Positions 8,177-16,931 of a stretch of 64,000 nt of DNA are shown here, in pieces. Below the pieces are notes generated by a model. That model saw only the letters and a program-made list of their open reading frames with translations. It was not told the origin of the DNA and made no database searches. Made by a program: the position numbers and the translations under genes. How positions within the stretch are numbered: the stretch's first letter is position 1; each line of letters starts with the position of its first letter. The DNA comes from CANNDT01 sp945876205 (lineage in GTDB: Bacteria > Acidobacteriota > Vicinamibacteria > Vicinamibacterales > UBA2999), in NCBI GenBank assembly GCA_947503365.1, contig CANNDT010000002.1, forward strand, positions 51,366-115,365, in the 5' to 3' direction.

Positions 8177-10086
8177 GTGGTGTGCCTGTCCCATGCTCGG
8201 AGCTGTGGGTGTGCTTCGAGCCTCCCGTCGAGGCTCCGTCCGGGGATGTCGTCGTCCTGAGTTTTCTGGCGCCCGGCGCCGACGAGGTGATGGAAGAACG
8301 GTGCGGACCACGGTACGTCAGCGGTCGCGCGCTCATCCAGGACGTGCGCCAACGCGCCCGGTCCGAGTACGTGCGGTTGATTGCGCGCATTGGCGCCACA
8401 CCCTGTCTGGCCGGACGAACGCTCCGACAGGCGCTCCAGGGTCGGGGAGAGTACAGCCGCTGGTGGTTTCTCGACATCACAGAGAAGGATTGTCTCTGGG
8501 ATGAGGACACGATTTTCTTGACACTCCTGCAGTTGATCGCTGTTCAGGAGCTCCGAGAACGCTATCGCGTCGACCGCGTGACTCTGCACGGGGCTGCCCC
8601 GATGTTTGCCGCAGCGATGGGCCAGCGAGCGCCGGAACACGGCGCGCTTGCCGACCTCGCGCGTGCGCTCGTCTTCGGCCTCATTGGCCGGTTGAGGTTA
8701 TTCGCCGAGTTCGTAGGAGCGTGGTGGACGCTGCGGCGTTTACCAATGCCTGTCGGGGAACACTGCGATGTGTTGCTCCAGGGCTACTGGGACTGGACCA
8801 TACGTCCTGCGCCTCAAGGCGGCATCCAGGATCGGTACTTCGCCGATCTGCCTTCGCGGTTGGCTGCTCGCGGTCTCAGCGCGGGGTGGCTGGCGTCGTG
8901 CGAGCCGCATCTCGAACCGTGGCAGCGTGGGCGCAAGAGACGTGACGTGCTCGCCGCATCCTGCGCGCATCCGGACGTCACGCTCCTCGAACGGTACGTC
9001 ACTCCGGGCGACGCGGCGCGCACGGTGTCCGACCTGCGCGACCCGGTGCACGTCACGCGGGTGGTGTATGGTCGCGCCTTCAAAGAGCTATGCAGGGTCG
9101 ACGGCTATGACCTCTATACGCTGGTCAGGCGGCAGCTGCTTCGAGCGGCATGGGGCGCGACTGTCTGCCGGCTGCAACTCGTCGCCGCGGCTACAGCCCG
9201 TGCGTGCCGCCGCCTGCGTCCCGATGTTGTCCTCACGGCCTTTGAGTTATTCATGCGCTCCAGGGCCCTGCACGCTGGTGTGCGCGCGTGCTCGCCGCGG
9301 GCGCACGTCTGGGCCGCGCAGCACGCGGGGTATTCGAGCGACAAGACCCTTGGCGTCTTCCATCCCGATATCGAGGTGCGCGGTACGCCGGACGGGTGCG
9401 CGGTTCCCGCGCCCGACGGAATCTTCGTGATGGGAGACCTCTCACGGCGGATCTGGGAGGAAAACGGCTTCGCCCGCGAGCACGTCGTGCTCACGGGAGG
9501 GCTGCGATATCAGGGCGTCCGGATAGAGCCTCGCGCGGCGCGGGCGCCCGGCGGTCCGGTCACGTTGCTGCTGGCCGGTGGTATGTGCGAGGCTGCTCAC
9601 CTCGATTTGTGCGACGCCGTGATCTCGGCGACGACAGGCTTGGAGTCCGTGCGCCTGCACTGGCGGGATCACCCGCTCTACCTTTTCAGCCAGCGCCAGG
9701 CGTTCCGCCGCTTTCGCGGGTCGATCACGGTGACCTCAAGCACTCTTGAAGAAGACTTTCAGGCCGCCGATCTCGTGCTCTTCTCACAGACCGGCCTCGC
9801 GGAAGAGGCCTTGCTCCGCGGGATCCCGACGTGGCAGTGGCAGTGGCCCGGCTTCAATACGTCGCCGTTCCTCGACGTTCCGGTGATTCCGTCGTTTACG
9901 TCGGTCGGCGCGTTGCGGCGAGAGGTTCAAGCCTTCATGCAGGATCCGGCGCGCTATCAGCCCACCCTCGAGACGCAGCGCCGGGTGCTCCACGAGTGCT
10001 TCGGTCCGAATCCGGCCGGAGCCTCCGCCGGCATTGCCGATGCCATCCAGCACATGATTGCCGCGGACGCCCGAGCACACGCATGA
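8173..10086 (+). CDS. Large putative surface-carbohydrate transferase (resembles LIC13510-type)
   Basis: A 637-residue cytoplasmic-looking protein starting at ATG 8173, overlapping the previous stop by 4 nt. The N-terminal third has an RWWFLDITEKD-like segment (YSRWWFLDI near residue 97), which I associate, with modest certainty, with the LIC13510 family of surface-carbohydrate proteins. The C-terminal half has an AAQHAGYSS segment near residue 380, GIFVMGDLSRRIW, and a late LFSQTGLAEEALLRGIPTW stretch, reminiscent of the UDP/CMP-binding half of capsule transferases. It stands in the same operon as an LIC12162-type gene, a pairing seen in O-antigen loci. Substrate unknown. Confidence 0.6.
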   Translation: MSGVPVPCSELWVCFEPPVEAPSGDVVVLSFLAPGADEVMEERCGPRYVSGRALIQDVRQRARSEYVRLIARIGATPCLAGRTLRQALQGRGEYSRWWFLDITEKDCLWDEDTIFLTLLQLIAVQELRERYRVDRVTLHGAAPMFAAAMGQRAPEHGALADLARALVFGLIGRLRLFAEFVGAWWTLRRLPMPVGEHCDVLLQGYWDWTIRPAPQGGIQDRYFADLPSRLAARGLSAGWLASCEPHLEPWQRGRKRRDVLAASCAHPDVTLLERYVTPGDAARTVSDLRDPVHVTRVVYGRAFKELCRVDGYDLYTLVRRQLLRAAWGATVCRLQLVAAATARACRRLRPDVVLTAFELFMRSRALHAGVRACSPRAHVWAAQHAGYSSDKTLGVFHPDIEVRGTPDGCAVPAPDGIFVMGDLSRRIWEENGFAREHVVLTGGLRYQGVRIEPRAARAPGGPVTLLLAGGMCEAAHLDLCDAVISATTGLESVRLHWRDHPLYLFSQRQAFRRFRGSITVTSSTLEEDFQAADLVLFSQTGLAEEALLRGIPTWQWQWPGFNTSPFLDVPVIPSFTSVGALRREVQAFMQDPARYQPTLETQRRVLHECFGPNPAGASAGIADAIQHMIAADARAHA

Positions 10087-10853
10087 ACAATACACTTCGA
10101 GCGGCGCTGCTTGAGGGACGGCCAGTCTTCGGCTCGTGGCTTCAATCCGGCAACTCCGCCATCGCCGAGGTCATGGCCAAGGCGGGTTTCGACTGGCTCG
10201 CCATCGACCTCGAGCACAGCACCATCGACCTCGAGACGACGTTTACGCTGATTCAGGTCATCGATCTCGCAGGGTGCGCGCCTCTCGTTCGCCTGTCGGC
10301 GAATGACCCGGTGCAGATCAAGCGCGTCATGGACGCGGGCGCCTGGGGAGTGATCGTGCCGTCTGTCCGGTCAGCGGCCGAGGCGCGGCAGGCCGTTGAC
10401 GCCGTCAAATACCCCCCTGAGGGCACGCGAGGCGTTGGACTCGGGCGGGCGCATGGATATGGACCAGGATTCGCCGACTACCTCCGAGCGTGCGCCGAAG
10501 GCTCGGTCGTCATCCCGATGATCGAACAGAAGGAAGGTGTCGAGCACGTAGAGGAGATCCTGGCGGTGCCTGGGGTGGACGGCGTGTTCATCGGGCCGTA
10601 CGACCTGTCCGCATCGTACGGCGTGATGGGTGAACTCGGTCATCCCCTCGTCCGGGAGGCGATGCGTCGCGTCGTCGAAGCGGCGCGGGTCTCGGGAAAA
10701 GCCGCCGGGATTCACGTCGTTCACCCACCGGGAACGCAAGTGGCGGAGCGCATGGCCGAAGGCTTTGGACTGATCGCGTACGGCGGGGACATGTTGTTCC
10801 TTACACCAGCGGCGCGCGAGGCAGCGAAAGAGCTGCGCAGCCTTCGTGACTGA
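10083..10853 (+). CDS. HpcH/HpaI-family aldolase
   Basis: A 256-residue class II pyruvate aldolase. The start at ATG 10083 overlaps the previous stop as ATGA. Family signatures are all present: WLAIDLEHSTID near residue 38, GVIVPSVRSAAEAR, EGTRGVGLGRAHGYG, VIPMIEQKEGV and GVDGVFIGPYDLSASYG. These provide the metal-binding Glu and Asp and the substrate Arg of the family. Such enzymes join pyruvate to aldehydes or run the reverse. Next to a phosphatase-like and a CMP-KDO-synthetase-like gene, it may build a 2-keto-3-deoxy sugar acid rather than degrade aromatics. That role is inferred from context. Confidence 0.85.
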   Translation: MNNTLRAALLEGRPVFGSWLQSGNSAIAEVMAKAGFDWLAIDLEHSTIDLETTFTLIQVIDLAGCAPLVRLSANDPVQIKRVMDAGAWGVIVPSVRSAAEARQAVDAVKYPPEGTRGVGLGRAHGYGPGFADYLRACAEGSVVIPMIEQKEGVEHVEEILAVPGVDGVFIGPYDLSASYGVMGELGHPLVREAMRRVVEAARVSGKAAGIHVVHPPGTQVAERMAEGFGLIAYGGDMLFLTPAAREAAKELRSLRD

Positions 10854-11610
10854 CGGCGAGTCGCTCGCGTTGGCGGAATGCGCTGCCCGCGCGGCGGGGC
10901 AGTTCCTGGCGGCCGGCTCGCGCCGGAATGCAGTGCTCATGGCGGAGACCGCGCGCGATGTGAAGCTTCAGGCTGACCGCGACGCAGAAGATCGAATCGT
11001 GGACGTGCTCGCCGGCGGTTCATCCATTCCCATCGTTGCCGAGGAGCGCGCGGTCGGCACGTCGTCTCAGTCCACCGTTGGACTTCGTTGGATCGTCGAT
11101 CCGCTGGATGGCACGATGAACTATCTTCAAGGCATCCCGTTCTGCTGCGTGTCGGTTGGGCTATGGAACGACGATCAACCCGTCGCCGGCGCTGTGTACG
11201 ACTTCGATCGCGATGAGATGTTCTCGGCCATCGTCGGCACGGGCGCCTGGCTGAACGGGTCGCCTCTCCGCGTCCGATCCGTGCCACCTGACCGAGCCGT
11301 CATGTTCACGGGCTTCCCGGCAGGGACCGATTTCGCGCCGGCCACGGTGACGCGCTTCGTGACTCAGGTCAGCGCGTTTCGGAAGATCCGCCTGCTCGGC
11401 TCCGCGGCGCTATCTCTCGCCTATGTGGCGGCCGGCCGCGGGGATGCGTATTTCGAACGTGACATTCGAATCTGGGATATTGCCGCGGGGCTGGCACTCG
11501 TTCGGGCTGCCGGAGGGACGTTCCTGTCTGCGCCGTCGCCGGTGGCTCACGGGCTGACCGTCTACGCCCACAATGGCGCGTGTCCCTGGCCTGATCCCCA
11601 CTTTGTCTGA
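10846..11610 (+). CDS. Inositol monophosphatase-family phosphatase
   Basis: 254 residues from a GTG that overlaps the aldolase by 8 nt. Both metal-binding signatures are clear: WIVDPLDGTMNY near residues 82-93, and IWDIAAGLALVRAAGG near residue 208. An acidic EER segment precedes the first. The family (inositol phosphatase, CysQ, fructose-bisphosphatase GlpX-unrelated) removes phosphate from small phosphorylated alcohols or sugars in a Mg-dependent way. Sandwiched between the aldolase and the cytidylyltransferase, it could play the part that KdsC plays in KDO synthesis. That is an inference. Confidence 0.87.
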   Translation: MTDGESLALAECAARAAGQFLAAGSRRNAVLMAETARDVKLQADRDAEDRIVDVLAGGSSIPIVAEERAVGTSSQSTVGLRWIVDPLDGTMNYLQGIPFCCVSVGLWNDDQPVAGAVYDFDRDEMFSAIVGTGAWLNGSPLRVRSVPPDRAVMFTGFPAGTDFAPATVTRFVTQVSAFRKIRLLGSAALSLAYVAAGRGDAYFERDIRIWDIAAGLALVRAAGGTFLSAPSPVAHGLTVYAHNGACPWPDPHFV

Positions 11611-11617
11611 ACGTCCG

Positions 11618-12385
11618 ATGACCGCCATCGCCATCATTCCCGCCCGCATGGCGGCATCGCGGTTTCCGGGCAAACCGATGGCGAGCATCAACGGCATGCC
11701 GATGATTGGGCACTGCTATCACCGGACGCGCCTGGCCCCGGGGGTTGCAGCCGCCTACGTCGCCACGTGCGACGAAGAGATTGCGGAGTATGTGCGCAGC
11801 ATCGGCGGGTCGGCGGTGATGACGGCTCGCAGCCATACCCGGGCAACCACGCGGACGGCGGAGGCCATGGACCATATCGAAGCGGCGACGGGCGAGCGCG
11901 TCGACGTGGTCGTGATGGTGCAGGGAGACGAACCGTTGATTCGGCCCGAAACGATCGGAGAGACGCTGAAGCATTTCTCCGACCCGGCGGTTGACATCGT
12001 CAACATCATGTCGCGCCTGCGGAGCTACGACGAGTTCGCCGACAGGAACAACGTCAAGGTGGTCGTCAATCACAACAACGACGCCCTCTACTTCTCGCGA
12101 GAACCGATCCCGTCGCCCTGGCGCGGAATCGCGGGGGTGCCGATGTTCCAGCAAACTGGCATCATCGCGTTCCGGCGCGACGTACTGCGTCGCGTGAACG
12201 CGATGCCCGAAACGCGTCTCGAGCAGATCGAATCGGTCGACATGAACAGGGTGCTCGAGACAGGCGGCCGCGTCCGGATGGTGCCCACCGAGGCCGTCAC
12301 CATCAGCGTCGATACACCAGCCGAGCTGGAAGCGGCCGGCACGCTCATGACCGACGACCCGACGACGGCGCGGTACCTGAACTAA
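11618..12385 (+). CDS. KdsB-like CMP-sugar (3-deoxy-ulosonate) cytidylyltransferase
   Basis: A 255-residue nucleotidyltransferase of the CMP-KDO synthetase group. The start ATG 11618 gives the expected N-terminus AIIPARMAASRFPGKP (residues 5-20), the nucleotide-binding loop. VVMVQGDEPLI follows, the family's QGDEP motif, which binds metal and sugar. The C-terminus has LEQIESVDMNRVLE, close to the family LEQLRxLE pattern. An in-frame ATG at 11,573 would add 15 residues inside the previous gene and is less likely. Because a dedicated KDO pathway is not evident, it probably activates another ulosonic acid made by the neighbouring aldolase or by the NeuB-type enzyme. Confidence 0.85.
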   Translation: MTAIAIIPARMAASRFPGKPMASINGMPMIGHCYHRTRLAPGVAAAYVATCDEEIAEYVRSIGGSAVMTARSHTRATTRTAEAMDHIEAATGERVDVVVMVQGDEPLIRPETIGETLKHFSDPAVDIVNIMSRLRSYDEFADRNNVKVVVNHNNDALYFSREPIPSPWRGIAGVPMFQQTGIIAFRRDVLRRVNAMPETRLEQIESVDMNRVLETGGRVRMVPTEAVTISVDTPAELEAAGTLMTDDPTTARYLN

Positions 12386-12387
12386 CC

Positions 12388-13305
12388 ATGCCGCGGATTC
12401 TTATTGGGCCGTCATCGTTCGGCGTCGTCGATATCGCGCCGGTCCAGCGGTTGCGTGATGCAGGATTCGACGTGCTCCAGAATCCGTTCGGTCGAAAATT
12501 GTCGACGGAAGAATTAATGGAGCTCCTGCCGGGAGTGACGGGTCTTGTCGCTGGTCTCGAACCTCTCGGTCGAACCGTCCTGGAACAGTCGGAGTTACGC
12601 GCGATCTCGCGGTGCGGCGTCGGAATGTCGAACGTGGATCTCGATGCCGCGCGCCGATTGGGGATCGCCGTGCGGAACACGCCAGACGCGCCGACGACGG
12701 CGGTCGCTGAGCTGACTATTGCCGCGATACTGGCGCTCCTCCGCCAGGTTGTCCCGATGAATACCGAGCTTCACGGCGGCCAATGGACGCGGTTCGCGGG
12801 TGCGCAACTCGAGGGAAAAACGGTCGTCGTCGTGGGTTTCGGCCGCGTCGGTCGGCGGGTTGCTCAGTTGTTGCTGGCGTTCGGGAGCCACGTCATCGCC
12901 GTGGATCCGCAGGTAGACCATGCGGATCTGCCGATCGAGGTCGCGACCCTCGCCGACGCGCTTCCGCGCGCGGATATCGTCACGCTGCACGCTTCGGGAG
13001 AGGCGACGATCCTCGGCAGGTCGGAGCTGCTTCGATTGAAGGGCGGAGCGTTCGTGCTGAATAGCGGCCGCGGCGGTCTGATCGACGAAGAGGCGCTGTG
13101 TGAGGCGCTCGATTCGGGTCATCTGGCCGGCGGGTGGATCGACACGTTCCGCGATGAACCCTATAACGGGCCACTCACTCGGTATCCCCAGCTATTGTTG
13201 ACACCACATATCGGCTCTCTCACGGTCGAATGCCGCCGCCGCATGGAGATGGAGGCCGTCGAAAATCTTCTCGAGGCGCTCGAACACGCCGGTGACCGAA
13301 TCTGA
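12388..13305 (+). CDS. D-2-hydroxyacid dehydrogenase (phosphoglycerate-dehydrogenase-like)
   Basis: A 305-residue NAD-dependent D-isomer 2-hydroxyacid dehydrogenase. The Rossmann motif VVGFGRVGRRV is near residues 149-159. The catalytic Arg lies in NSGRGGLIDEEAL (near 224-236), the Glu in the GGWIDTFRDEP region, and the His in LTPHIGSLT near 272. It lacks the C-terminal ACT regulatory domain of full-length SerA, matching the short form. It starts 2 nt after the cytidylyltransferase and ends on the first base of the next ATG. It may produce or consume a 2-keto acid such as hydroxypyruvate or a sugar acid for the preceding enzymes. Confidence 0.85.
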   Translation: MPRILIGPSSFGVVDIAPVQRLRDAGFDVLQNPFGRKLSTEELMELLPGVTGLVAGLEPLGRTVLEQSELRAISRCGVGMSNVDLDAARRLGIAVRNTPDAPTTAVAELTIAAILALLRQVVPMNTELHGGQWTRFAGAQLEGKTVVVVGFGRVGRRVAQLLLAFGSHVIAVDPQVDHADLPIEVATLADALPRADIVTLHASGEATILGRSELLRLKGGAFVLNSGRGGLIDEEALCEALDSGHLAGGWIDTFRDEPYNGPLTRYPQLLLTPHIGSLTVECRRRMEMEAVENLLEALEHAGDRI

Positions 13306-15143
13306 TGCTGAAGGGCCAGACGATCCTTTGCATCTCGTCGATCGACTGGGATTTCATCTGGCAGGGTCACCAGCAGATCATGTCGACGCTGGCGGCCGAG
13401 GGTAATAACGTCCTCTTCATCGAGAACACCGGTGCACGCCGGCCGTCGTTTCGCGATATGCCGAGGCTTCGGCAGCGGCTGCGGAACTGGAGCCGTGGTA
13501 CCAAGGGGTTCAGGCGCGAGCGCGACAACCTGTTCATCTACTCGCCGCTGATCGTGCCATTCCCGTACTCCCGGCTCGCCCGGTGGGTCAATCGATTCAT
13601 CATCGTGCGCGCCATCCGGCGATGGATGAGCGTGATGGGCGTTCGGCGTCCCCTGGTGTGGACCTTCCTGCCCACTCCGCTGGCGCTCGACGTCATCAAC
13701 GCGGTTGAACCAGACCTGGTGGTTTATTACTGCATCGATGACATTGCCGCCAGCTCGCATGGCGCGCGCGGCGTTCGCGCGTCCGAGGATCGCCTGTTCC
13801 GTGCCGCCGATCTGGTGTTCGTGACATCGGAGCGGCTGCGCGAGCGCGTTCGCCAGTTCCGCGAGCAGGTGGACGTGTTTCCGTTCGCGGTCAACTTCGG
13901 CCGGTTCGAGGCGGTTCGATTGTCGAGTGACGGCATTCCTGCCGATCTCGCGGCGCTTCCTCGTCCCATCGTCGGCTACGTCGGGGGCCTCCATCGCTGG
14001 GTGGATCAGGAGCTCGTCGCCGGCGTCGCCCGTCGCTTGCCGGATGCCACATTCGTGTTCATCGGTCCGCCGCAGTGCGACCTCTCGACGCTCGAACGGG
14101 AACCCACGGTGCACCTGCTCGGTGCGCGCCCACACGATCAGCTTCCCGGGTACATCAAAGGATTCGACGTCGGCATCGTCCCCTATGCGTCCAGCGATTA
14201 CACCGCGAATGTGTATCCCACCAAGCTGAACGAGTACCTGGCGATGGGCATACCGGTCGTGGCCACTGGACTGCCAGAAATCACGCGCTTCAATCAGACG
14301 CATGGCGACATCGTCGCCGTCGCCAACGACGCCGATGAGTTCGCCACCCAGATACGACGTGCGATGGAGCCGCGCGATCAGGCGCAGACCGAGAGGCGGA
14401 TTGCCGTGGCGCGCGAGAACAGCTGGGATGCGCGCCTCGAGGGGATGTCAGGACTGATCGAGGGTGCGCTTGCCGCCCGTCAGGGCCATCGGGAGAGTTG
14501 GGACGCGAACATCCGCCGGCTGTACCGCACCGCGCGAAAGCCCCTGTGGACGGCGGCGATTGCCGCACTGTTGTACGCGCTCGTGCTCGAGACGCCTCTG
14601 CTCTGGGTCATCGCCGAACCCCTTCGAGTCGTCGAAGCGCCACAGAAAGCCGACGCCATCGTCGTGTTGGCGGGCGGAGCGGGCGAGTCAGCTACCGCGG
14701 GGGGTGGATATCAGGAACGGGTCGGCCGGGCCGTGGGGCTGTATCAAGCCGGTTACGCGCCCCGGCTGATCTTTTCATCGGGGTTTGTCTATGTGTTTCG
14801 TGAGGCCGAAGTCATGCGCGCCCTCGCGATCGACCAGGGCGTTCCCGCGGATTCGATCATTCTCGAACAGCGTGCCGGCAACACGCACGAAATGGTGCTC
14901 TTCGCCCGTGATATCGCGCGTCAGCACTCGTCCAGCCGCGTGCTCCTGGTCAGCTCTCCGTACCATATGCGGCGGGCGATCATGACATGGCGCAAGCAGG
15001 CGCCCGACATCGAGGTGGTTGCGACACCAGTCCTGGGCAGCCAGTACTACGCGCATGAGTACCGCGCCACCATCGAACAGTTCCGCGGCATCGCCTGGGA
15101 GTACGCCGCCGTGGCCTGGTATTGGTGGAGAGGGTGGCTGTAA
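13305..15143 (+). CDS. Fusion: GT4-like glycosyltransferase + membrane segment + DUF218 domain
   Basis: A 612-residue protein joining two domains normally encoded separately. Residues 1 to about 390 form a GT-B glycosyltransferase of the TuaH/GT4-like type: an opening ILCISSIDWDFIWQGHQQ, a central GYVGGLHRW turn, and YPTKLNEYLAMGIPVVATGLPE as the nucleotide-sugar-binding region. About residues 412-440 are hydrophobic and probably cross or enter the membrane. Residues about 447-600 are a DUF218 (YdcF/SanA/ElyC) domain with ADAIVVLAGG, RAGNTHEM and SSPYHMRRA motifs. DUF218 proteins act around cell-envelope precursors. If the segment spans the membrane, the DUF218 part would be periplasmic. Confidence 0.82.
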   Translation: MLKGQTILCISSIDWDFIWQGHQQIMSTLAAEGNNVLFIENTGARRPSFRDMPRLRQRLRNWSRGTKGFRRERDNLFIYSPLIVPFPYSRLARWVNRFIIVRAIRRWMSVMGVRRPLVWTFLPTPLALDVINAVEPDLVVYYCIDDIAASSHGARGVRASEDRLFRAADLVFVTSERLRERVRQFREQVDVFPFAVNFGRFEAVRLSSDGIPADLAALPRPIVGYVGGLHRWVDQELVAGVARRLPDATFVFIGPPQCDLSTLEREPTVHLLGARPHDQLPGYIKGFDVGIVPYASSDYTANVYPTKLNEYLAMGIPVVATGLPEITRFNQTHGDIVAVANDADEFATQIRRAMEPRDQAQTERRIAVARENSWDARLEGMSGLIEGALAARQGHRESWDANIRRLYRTARKPLWTAAIAALLYALVLETPLLWVIAEPLRVVEAPQKADAIVVLAGGAGESATAGGGYQERVGRAVGLYQAGYAPRLIFSSGFVYVFREAEVMRALAIDQGVPADSIILEQRAGNTHEMVLFARDIARQHSSSRVLLVSSPYHMRRAIMTWRKQAPDIEVVATPVLGSQYYAHEYRATIEQFRGIAWEYAAVAWYWWRGWL

Positions 15144-15153
15144 CGGCAAGCTG

Positions 15154-16092
15154 ATGGCTGTCTCTGTTGTCATCCCAGCCTATAACGCAGCGGCGTTCAT
15201 CGCGCGCACGCTCGACAGCGTGCGCGCGCAGACGTTCACCGATTACGAGGTGATCGTCGTTGACGACGGCTCTACTGATGGCACGAGCGATGTGGCCAGC
15301 GACTACTTCGCGGAGCACCACATGCGTGGCCGCGTCGTTCGGCAGCTAAACCGTGGGATGGCCGCTGCACGCAATGCCGGGATGCGCGAGGCCGGAGGCA
15401 GATACGTCGCCCTGCTGGACGCTGACGATCTCTGGTTTCCGGAGAAGTTGGCCGCCGTCATGGCCGAGTTCGACCAATACCCTGATGCGGACCTCATTTG
15501 TCACGATGAGCAGATCATTCGTGACGGTCGGGTGCTGCGCGTGGCCCGCCGACGGCTGCCATCGGGTGTGCTCTACGACGCGCTGCTGTTTCGAGGCAAC
15601 CTGCTCTCCCCATCGGCGACGACACTCAGGCGCGACAGGGCACTGGAGATCGGAGGGTTCGACGAGCGGCCGGAGTACCTCACCGTCGAAGATTACGATT
15701 TCTGGATGCGTTTCAGCCGCAACGGGCGGATCCGGTTCCTGAATCGTGTGCTGGGCGGCTATGTCCTCCACGATCATTCCGCATCACGCCGGATTGTGTT
15801 CCACCATCTGGCTCTCGAGGGCATGCTGCGGAACCATCTGGATGCGTACCTCCAGGCGCATTCCGGCCTGCCGGTCCGCCTCCGTGCGCAACGCCGGATC
15901 GCGCGCGTCTATCGGTCCGCGGCACGGCAACTGATGGGGTATGGGGAGGCTCCGGAGGACCAGCGGGTGTTCGTGAGCCGGATGCTGAAGACCTATCCGT
16001 TCGAGTTACGCAACATCGCCGTTGCACTGCTGTGGATCGCCACCGCCGCCCGCCGCCTGCTGGTTCCGGTCGTCCGTGAAGTACGCCTATGA
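15154..16092 (+). CDS. GT2-family glycosyltransferase
   Basis: 312 residues from ATG 15154, which gives the normal GT-A start VSVVIPAYNAAAFI and then VIVVDDGSTDGT. The metal-binding DxD is ALLDADDLWFP near residue 87. The acceptor-side VEDYDFWMRFSRNG segment (the ED motif) is present near residue 175. A moderately hydrophobic C-terminal stretch (about residues 290-305) may tether it to the membrane. It lies 10 nt after the fusion gene and overlaps the next gene by 4 nt. It should add a sugar to the lipid-linked repeat unit in the cytoplasm; specificity unknown. Confidence 0.9.
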   Translation: MAVSVVIPAYNAAAFIARTLDSVRAQTFTDYEVIVVDDGSTDGTSDVASDYFAEHHMRGRVVRQLNRGMAAARNAGMREAGGRYVALLDADDLWFPEKLAAVMAEFDQYPDADLICHDEQIIRDGRVLRVARRRLPSGVLYDALLFRGNLLSPSATTLRRDRALEIGGFDERPEYLTVEDYDFWMRFSRNGRIRFLNRVLGGYVLHDHSASRRIVFHHLALEGMLRNHLDAYLQAHSGLPVRLRAQRRIARVYRSAARQLMGYGEAPEDQRVFVSRMLKTYPFELRNIAVALLWIATAARRLLVPVVREVRL

Positions 16093-16931
16093 AGGCGGCC
16101 GCTGCGGTGCTCGAAGGACTGGAGCGGGGCCCTGACGGGATCTATTCCGCCGGGCTGATACCTACTTCGGATCAGTCCGATGAAATCCGCCTTCGCGAGA
16201 CGGTGGCGCAACGCGACCACCACGACCTGCTGGCGGAAGTCGCCCGCCACCATTCGATCCCAGTGATGGCTGGAGAAGTCCGCTGGTTTCTACGCCGCAT
16301 ACCGGCAGACGGCATCGTGGCGGACATCGGCGGCGGCTGGGGATGGCATTGGCGGCGCCTCGACGTCGAGCGTCCAGACGTCTGCGTGATCGTGGTCGAC
16401 CTCGTGCGCGAAAACCTGAGGCTGGCTGAACGGATACTTGGCGCGCTTGTGAACGAACGCGTGTTCCTCGTCCACGGCGACGCCACCAGGCTTCCGTTTC
16501 CCTCCGCGGTGTTCGACGGATACTGGTCTGTCCAGGCGCTTCAACACATCCCTCGCTTCGAGCAGGCGGTGATTGAGGCGCATCGCGTTCTGCGGCCCCA
16601 TGGAGAATTCGCCTCCTATTCTCTCAATCGCGCAAAGCTGATCGAGGCGGTCTACCGGGCGATGGGCCGAACGTACCACGTCGAGGGCAAGCGATCCGGC
16701 AGCTTCTACCTGGCGCGCGCCTCGGCAGAGCAAACCAGTATCGTGAGCCGCGTCTTTGGTTCACCCACCATGAGCCGGTACACAGAAATCCTGTTCCATC
16801 CGGAATTCAGGCTGCACAGCGGCCGCGAGACGTCGCGAATCGGCGCGCTCGACCGACGTTTGTCCAGCAGCCGTCCATGGCTCTCGTCGGTCGCGCGGCA
16901 GCAGTCGTATCACACCCGCAAGCCCTCATGA
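16089..16931 (+). CDS. Class I SAM methyltransferase
   Basis: 280 residues, start ATG 16089 overlapping the GT2 stop. Motif I is IVADIGGGWGWHWRRL near residue 77, followed by VIVVDLVRENL (motif II acidic end) and VFLVHGDATRLPFPSAVFDGYWSVQALQHIP, the Methyltransf_11 pattern. The short N-terminal extension and the basic C-terminal tail are not recognised. Likely methylates a sugar or a sugar precursor. Its position before a PLP enzyme and a FemAB-like gene does not narrow the substrate. Confidence 0.8.
   Translation: MKAAAAVLEGLERGPDGIYSAGLIPTSDQSDEIRLRETVAQRDHHDLLAEVARHHSIPVMAGEVRWFLRRIPADGIVADIGGGWGWHWRRLDVERPDVCVIVVDLVRENLRLAERILGALVNERVFLVHGDATRLPFPSAVFDGYWSVQALQHIPRFEQAVIEAHRVLRPHGEFASYSLNRAKLIEAVYRAMGRTYHVEGKRSGSFYLARASAEQTSIVSRVFGSPTMSRYTEILFHPEFRLHSGRETSRIGALDRRLSSSRPWLSSVARQQSYHTRKPS

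Noticed and set aside
9831..10082. Longer N-terminus for the aldolase
   Set aside because: It would read the end of the preceding transferase in a second frame; ATG 10083 gives a 4-nt overlap like its neighbours and a family-sized protein.
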